Assembly: GCF_001563225.1 (NCBI RefSeq)
Contig: NZ_CP014206.1
Location: 682,001-746,000 of the forward strand
Length of the DNA stretch: 64,000 nucleotides
Origin: Pseudodesulfovibrio indicus
GTDB taxonomy: Bacteria > Desulfobacterota > Desulfovibrionia > Desulfovibrionales > Desulfovibrionaceae
Direction: 5' to 3'
Under the pieces are notes generated by a model. It had not been told where the DNA came from. It searched no databases and saw nothing but the letters and a program-made list of their open reading frames with translations. Both the position numbers and the translations under genes were made by a program. Positions 61,466 to 64,000 of this stretch are shown here, in pieces (the stretch's first letter is position 1; the number at the start of each line of letters is the position of its first letter).

Positions 61466-62195
61466 TTTGCCCGCCCGCGGTTCCGTGCATTACGGGACCA
61501 CCAGAATCGATTACTCCATCCGGCCAGCGACCAGGAAGACCTTGGCCATCCATGTCTTCCCTGATGGTTCCGTCGTCACGGATGCGCCTCGGACGGCAAC
61601 TGTCGATGAGATAGCGGCCAAGGTAAAAAGCCGGGGAGCTTGGGTCCTCAAGCAGCAGAGGATATTCGCGGCTTATCCCCCGGCCATCCCGGCCCGGCGA
61701 TATATCTCCGGCGAGGAAGTCAGGTATCTGGGACGACAATATCGGTTGAAGCTATTGGTTGGTCTCGAACGTTCGGCCAAGCTCAAAGGAGCGCATCTGG
61801 AAGTGACCCTCCTGGCCCAGGATGGCGCAGATGTAGCCAAAAAACTGGTAGATGCGTGGCTTCGTGATCGGGCGGATGCGATTTTCCATTCCCTGATGGG
61901 ATCGTGTGTGGAAAGGGCCTCTGGGGTTGGCATGAAAACCGTTCCAGAGTGGCGAATGCTTCGGATGCTGAAGCGTTGGGGAAGCTGTACCAATAGCGGT
62001 ACGATCATCCTGAACCCCGAGCTCGTCGCAGCGCCGAAGGATTGCATCGAGTACGTGATTTCCCACGAACTTTGCCATTTGCGTGTCAGGAACCACTCGG
62101 CAGCGTTTTATAGGCTGTTGTCCCGAGTCGTCCCAAAATGGGAACACCTTAGGATGAAGTTGAATCGGGCAGTTGAGCTTCGTCTCGAATATTGA
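61452..62195 (+). CDS. YgjP/DUF45-type zinc metallopeptidase
   Basis: 247 residues from a GTG at 61452; an in-frame TTG at 61437 is less likely. The DUF45 fold is visible: SVHYGTTRIDYSIRPATRKTLAIHV, RRYISGEEVRYLGRQYRLKL, WGSCTNSGTIILNPELVAAPKDCIEYVISHELCHLRVRNHSAAFYRLL. HELCH gives the HExxH zinc site and the downstream NHSAAFY the third ligand region. Such metallopeptidases are habitually coded next to hsdR in type I RM loci. Function there is unknown. Coupled to the HsdR tail by a 14-nt overlap. Confidence 0.9.
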   Translation: MTLPDLPARGSVHYGTTRIDYSIRPATRKTLAIHVFPDGSVVTDAPRTATVDEIAAKVKSRGAWVLKQQRIFAAYPPAIPARRYISGEEVRYLGRQYRLKLLVGLERSAKLKGAHLEVTLLAQDGADVAKKLVDAWLRDRADAIFHSLMGSCVERASGVGMKTVPEWRMLRMLKRWGSCTNSGTIILNPELVAAPKDCIEYVISHELCHLRVRNHSAAFYRLLSRVVPKWEHLRMKLNRAVELRLEY

Positions 62196-62280
62196 TGCAG
62201 AATATTCGGATCGCTATTTAACATATCGAATAGGTGCCCAGTTGTTGTAGAAAAGATCGCACTACCTAATGGTCTAATCC

Positions 62281-63159
62281 CTAGGAGTTGTCTCCAGGGA
62301 CGTACATTTTTATTTGATTGTTTTCGAATACAAATTTTCCATCCGGTTCACGAACGCCGGCTGGTAGCTGCGCCACTTCTGATTGCAGTTCTCTCGCAGC
62401 TCTGTGAACATCTTTGAATTTGGGTTCCACCATGTTTTCGAGGAATTGAATTGTTTTATGCTTAATTTCCCCCTTGAGGCCGGACACGTCCCGTTTCAAT
62501 TTTTTGATGTCCTGAAGGTGAGCTTCTGAGAGGTTACAAAGAGAAACAACTTCATCCGTCAGCAACTCTCTTGTCCGGTCGAACGCATCAAAAGCAGCCA
62601 CTATAGAGACAGCGCCATCCTTTTTATCAATATCAACCCCTTCTATTTTCATGGGATTATTCCCACCATTTGCGATCAAGTTGGCATTGTAGTTCACCAC
62701 ACTCATAAGTTTTTTCAATGCATATCGCATAGCATTCCCATCGTTAACGAGCCCATTAATATTGCGCATATTTTGGTAATGGGTGGAAAGGCTTGAAGCA
62801 TGAATTTTAACATTACGCATTGACGAATCGATGATTTCAGCAGACAACCTCATCCGGTTTATTTCGCTTTGAACAGCTAACAACTGGTAGGATTCACGAA
62901 TACTTTTTGCGTTCTTTTCAATTCTTTCGTCATGCTCAGATAGTCTGGATTCCATGTCGACAGAGGGAAGGTTGACAAAATCAGGGGCACACGCATCGCT
63001 ATTTGGGTCCCCACTGCAGTCGTCCATGACCCTTTTTAATCGGTCGTATACGATTACAGTTCTCTCATCAGAGATTATTTCGTAGACTTTTTTTACGACT
63101 TTCTTGACTGCTGATCCGATCGTTTTGATCCCATCCCAGAGATCGGAGAACATTCCCAT
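62281..63159 (-). CDS. Coiled-coil protein of unknown function
   Basis: 292 residues from the ATG at 63159 (GAGGG upstream). The N-terminus MFSDLWDGIKTIGSAVKKVV, followed by KKVYEII, is an amphipathic helix that could insert into membranes. A long coiled coil follows (SRLSEHDERIEKNAKSIRESYQLLAVQSEINRMRLSAEIID), then mixed helices. Clearly AT-rich. It is transcribed toward the DUF45 gene with a separate upstream region. I do not recognise the family. It might be a toxin-like or phage-derived protein (speculative). Confidence 0.7.
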   Translation of the reverse strand: MGMFSDLWDGIKTIGSAVKKVVKKVYEIISDERTVIVYDRLKRVMDDCSGDPNSDACAPDFVNLPSVDMESRLSEHDERIEKNAKSIRESYQLLAVQSEINRMRLSAEIIDSSMRNVKIHASSLSTHYQNMRNINGLVNDGNAMRYALKKLMSVVNYNANLIANGGNNPMKIEGVDIDKKDGAVSIVAAFDAFDRTRELLTDEVVSLCNLSEAHLQDIKKLKRDVSGLKGEIKHKTIQFLENMVEPKFKDVHRAARELQSEVAQLPAGVREPDGKFVFENNQIKMYVPGDNS

Positions 63160-63321
63160 AGGTCCCTCACAAAAATGCAATAGATTGGCTTTCCGACGAT
63201 TGGCGATAGCGAGTGTCGCTCAAATCTGAGGCACGTGAAACATAAATTAGTACCAGTTAGTCGTAATAATAGATCCAAGTCAATGGCTGTGCCCGGTCAT
63301 GAAGAAATGGTCCAAGAATAT

Positions 63322-64000
63322 TTACTTTTCCCCTAGAATCCTGTCCCATGCTGCAATGTGGTTTCGGAATCCGTACTCGACCATCTCGAATTTCCTGCCC
63401 ATTTTTTTGGCTGCAACCCCAAGCGTTCCGGTGCCAGCGAAGGGATCAAGAATGGTGTCGCCTTCTTTGCTCAATGCGGCAACCAGATCTTCGACCACTT
63501 TCAGTGGTTTTTGTGTGGGATGAAGGGCTTTTTCGCCTTTTTTCTCTGACCACTCTTCGTCGGGGTCAGGCATCAGCCGTTCTTTCCCCGATGTTTTCCC
63601 AGTGACCATATGATTTTTGTAGTATTTTTGATCATCGAAAAATGAGTCTTCCGAGCACGCATGCAACCCAAGTTCGAAGCTCTCCTGAAACATACCCTTG
63701 TTGAACCCGACAGAGTCGGGCTTGCACCAGGCAAACTTGCGCAGTTTAGGGAAGTAGCGCGAAAGCTCCCGATACCAATCGCCGAATTGAAAATCCGAGC
63801 AAAATACAAAGACATTGCCGCCAGGTTTCAGAACACGATGGAATTGATAAGCCAGAACGTCGATCCGCAGCTTTTTGCAATCCCAATCCTTGCCGGCAAT
63901 TCCGATCTCGTAAGGTGGGTCTGTGATTATGGCCTCGTACCTGTGAGCAGGGCAATTCCCCAAAAATAGAAATGCGTCATTGTTGTGAATGTCGCCATCT
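63322..64000 (-). CDS. DNA methyltransferase, DPPY type (5' end beyond window)
   Basis: Open at the right edge; at least 225 codons are visible. Motif order is IITDPPYEIGIAGKDWD (catalytic motif IV) then DPFAGTGTLGVAAKKMGRKFEMVEY (SAM motif I) near the C-terminus, the beta-class order of N6-adenine or N4-cytosine methyltransferases. FHRVLKPGGNVFVFCSD and ALHPTQKPLKVVEDLVAAL are also typical. An upstream frame segment (IHNNDAFLFLGNCPAHRYEA) continues to the window edge. It may be a solitary methyltransferase or part of a type II/III RM system to the right. Confidence 0.9.
   Translation of the reverse strand, partial: DGDIHNNDAFLFLGNCPAHRYEAIITDPPYEIGIAGKDWDCKKLRIDVLAYQFHRVLKPGGNVFVFCSDFQFGDWYRELSRYFPKLRKFAWCKPDSVGFNKGMFQESFELGLHACSEDSFFDDQKYYKNHMVTGKTSGKERLMPDPDEEWSEKKGEKALHPTQKPLKVVEDLVAALSKEGDTILDPFAGTGTLGVAAKKMGRKFEMVEYGFRNHIAAWDRILGEK

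Larger units (their letters stand above)
45964..64000. mobile_element. Defence genomic island at tRNA-Glu (right end outside window)
   Basis: Starts at the tRNA-Glu 3' fragment. All genes to the right are defence, toxin-antitoxin or unknown, several have clearly lower GC than the left part (46227-46943, 56959-58282, 62281-63159), and none of the eight hairpin repeats occurs here. Because the tRNA lies on the minus strand and its terminator is on the left, the intact tRNA-Glu is predicted beyond the right edge. No integrase is seen in the window. Confidence 0.7.

Overview
The window comes from a GC-rich, anaerobic, Gram-negative bacterium that I read as a Desulfovibrio/Pseudodesulfovibrio-type member of the Desulfovibrionales. 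This is inferred from gene content (a DMSO-reductase-family respiratory operon, an FNR-type regulator, class II fumarase, chemotaxis genes) and from third-codon positions almost always ending in G or C across the left 45 kb. No rRNA or complete tRNA lies in the window.

Left part (1-14 kb). The window opens inside a CheR chemotaxis methyltransferase followed by an HDOD protein. A minus-strand block then carries two TPM-domain proteins with LemA, a YigZ/IMPACT protein, an HD-domain protein and a bacterial cereblon-like (CULT) protein. A LysE/ArgO exporter faces its ArgP/LysG-type LysR regulator. A PAS histidine kinase converges on a DEAD-box helicase. Its frame has no stop codon before it has run antisense through most of the helicase.

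Centre left (14.6-26.4 kb). This is a near-complete carbon-phosphorus lyase locus. The divergent arms are phnN, a DUF1045 2H-phosphoesterase and a hexapeptide acetyltransferase, then phnF, and on the other strand phnGHIJKLM followed by the transporter genes phnCDE. Start/stop overlaps show tight translational coupling. Two palindromes are good candidates for PhnF operators.

Centre (26.7-45.5 kb). An ACR3/bile-acid-type permease with a zinc-ribbon partner faces an FNR-type regulator gene with a perfect FNR box upstream. Then come fumC, an amino-acid exporter facing a MocR-type regulator with an apparently leaderless promoter, a methyl-accepting chemotaxis protein, a DmsABC-TorD respiratory operon with its LuxR-type regulator, an Lrp regulator facing a zinc alcohol dehydrogenase, a secreted choloylglycine-hydrolase-family amidase, and an orphan TRAP binding protein.

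Across the first 33 kb, eight copies of a roughly 75-130 bp intergenic repeat recur in both orientations. Each has a GCCTCCGGCGGC-like end, a hairpin whose sequence differs between copies but stays paired, an AAACTTTTTG box and a GCCGCTTCGCGG-like end. None is seen to the right of 46 kb.

Right part (46-64 kb, open at the right edge). This is a defence island. Its left junction is the 3' half of a tRNA-Glu gene (anticodon CTC), still followed by what looks like the tRNA terminator. Just inside is a roughly 1 kb AT-rich cassette with one HNH-like gene, flanked by 100-120 bp direct repeats. Then come a large DUF4238 protein, a HipBA toxin-antitoxin pair and a type I restriction-modification locus (half-size HsdS, HsdM, DinD, full HsdS, ... 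HsdR). Between hsdS and hsdR sit a HAD phosphatase, a DUF2188 protein, a strongly structured intergenic segment and a two-gene SLATT/CD-NTase module that looks like a minimal CBASS system. hsdR appears frameshifted near its 3' end. The window closes with a DUF45 metallopeptidase, an unrecognised protein and a partial DNA methyltransferase.
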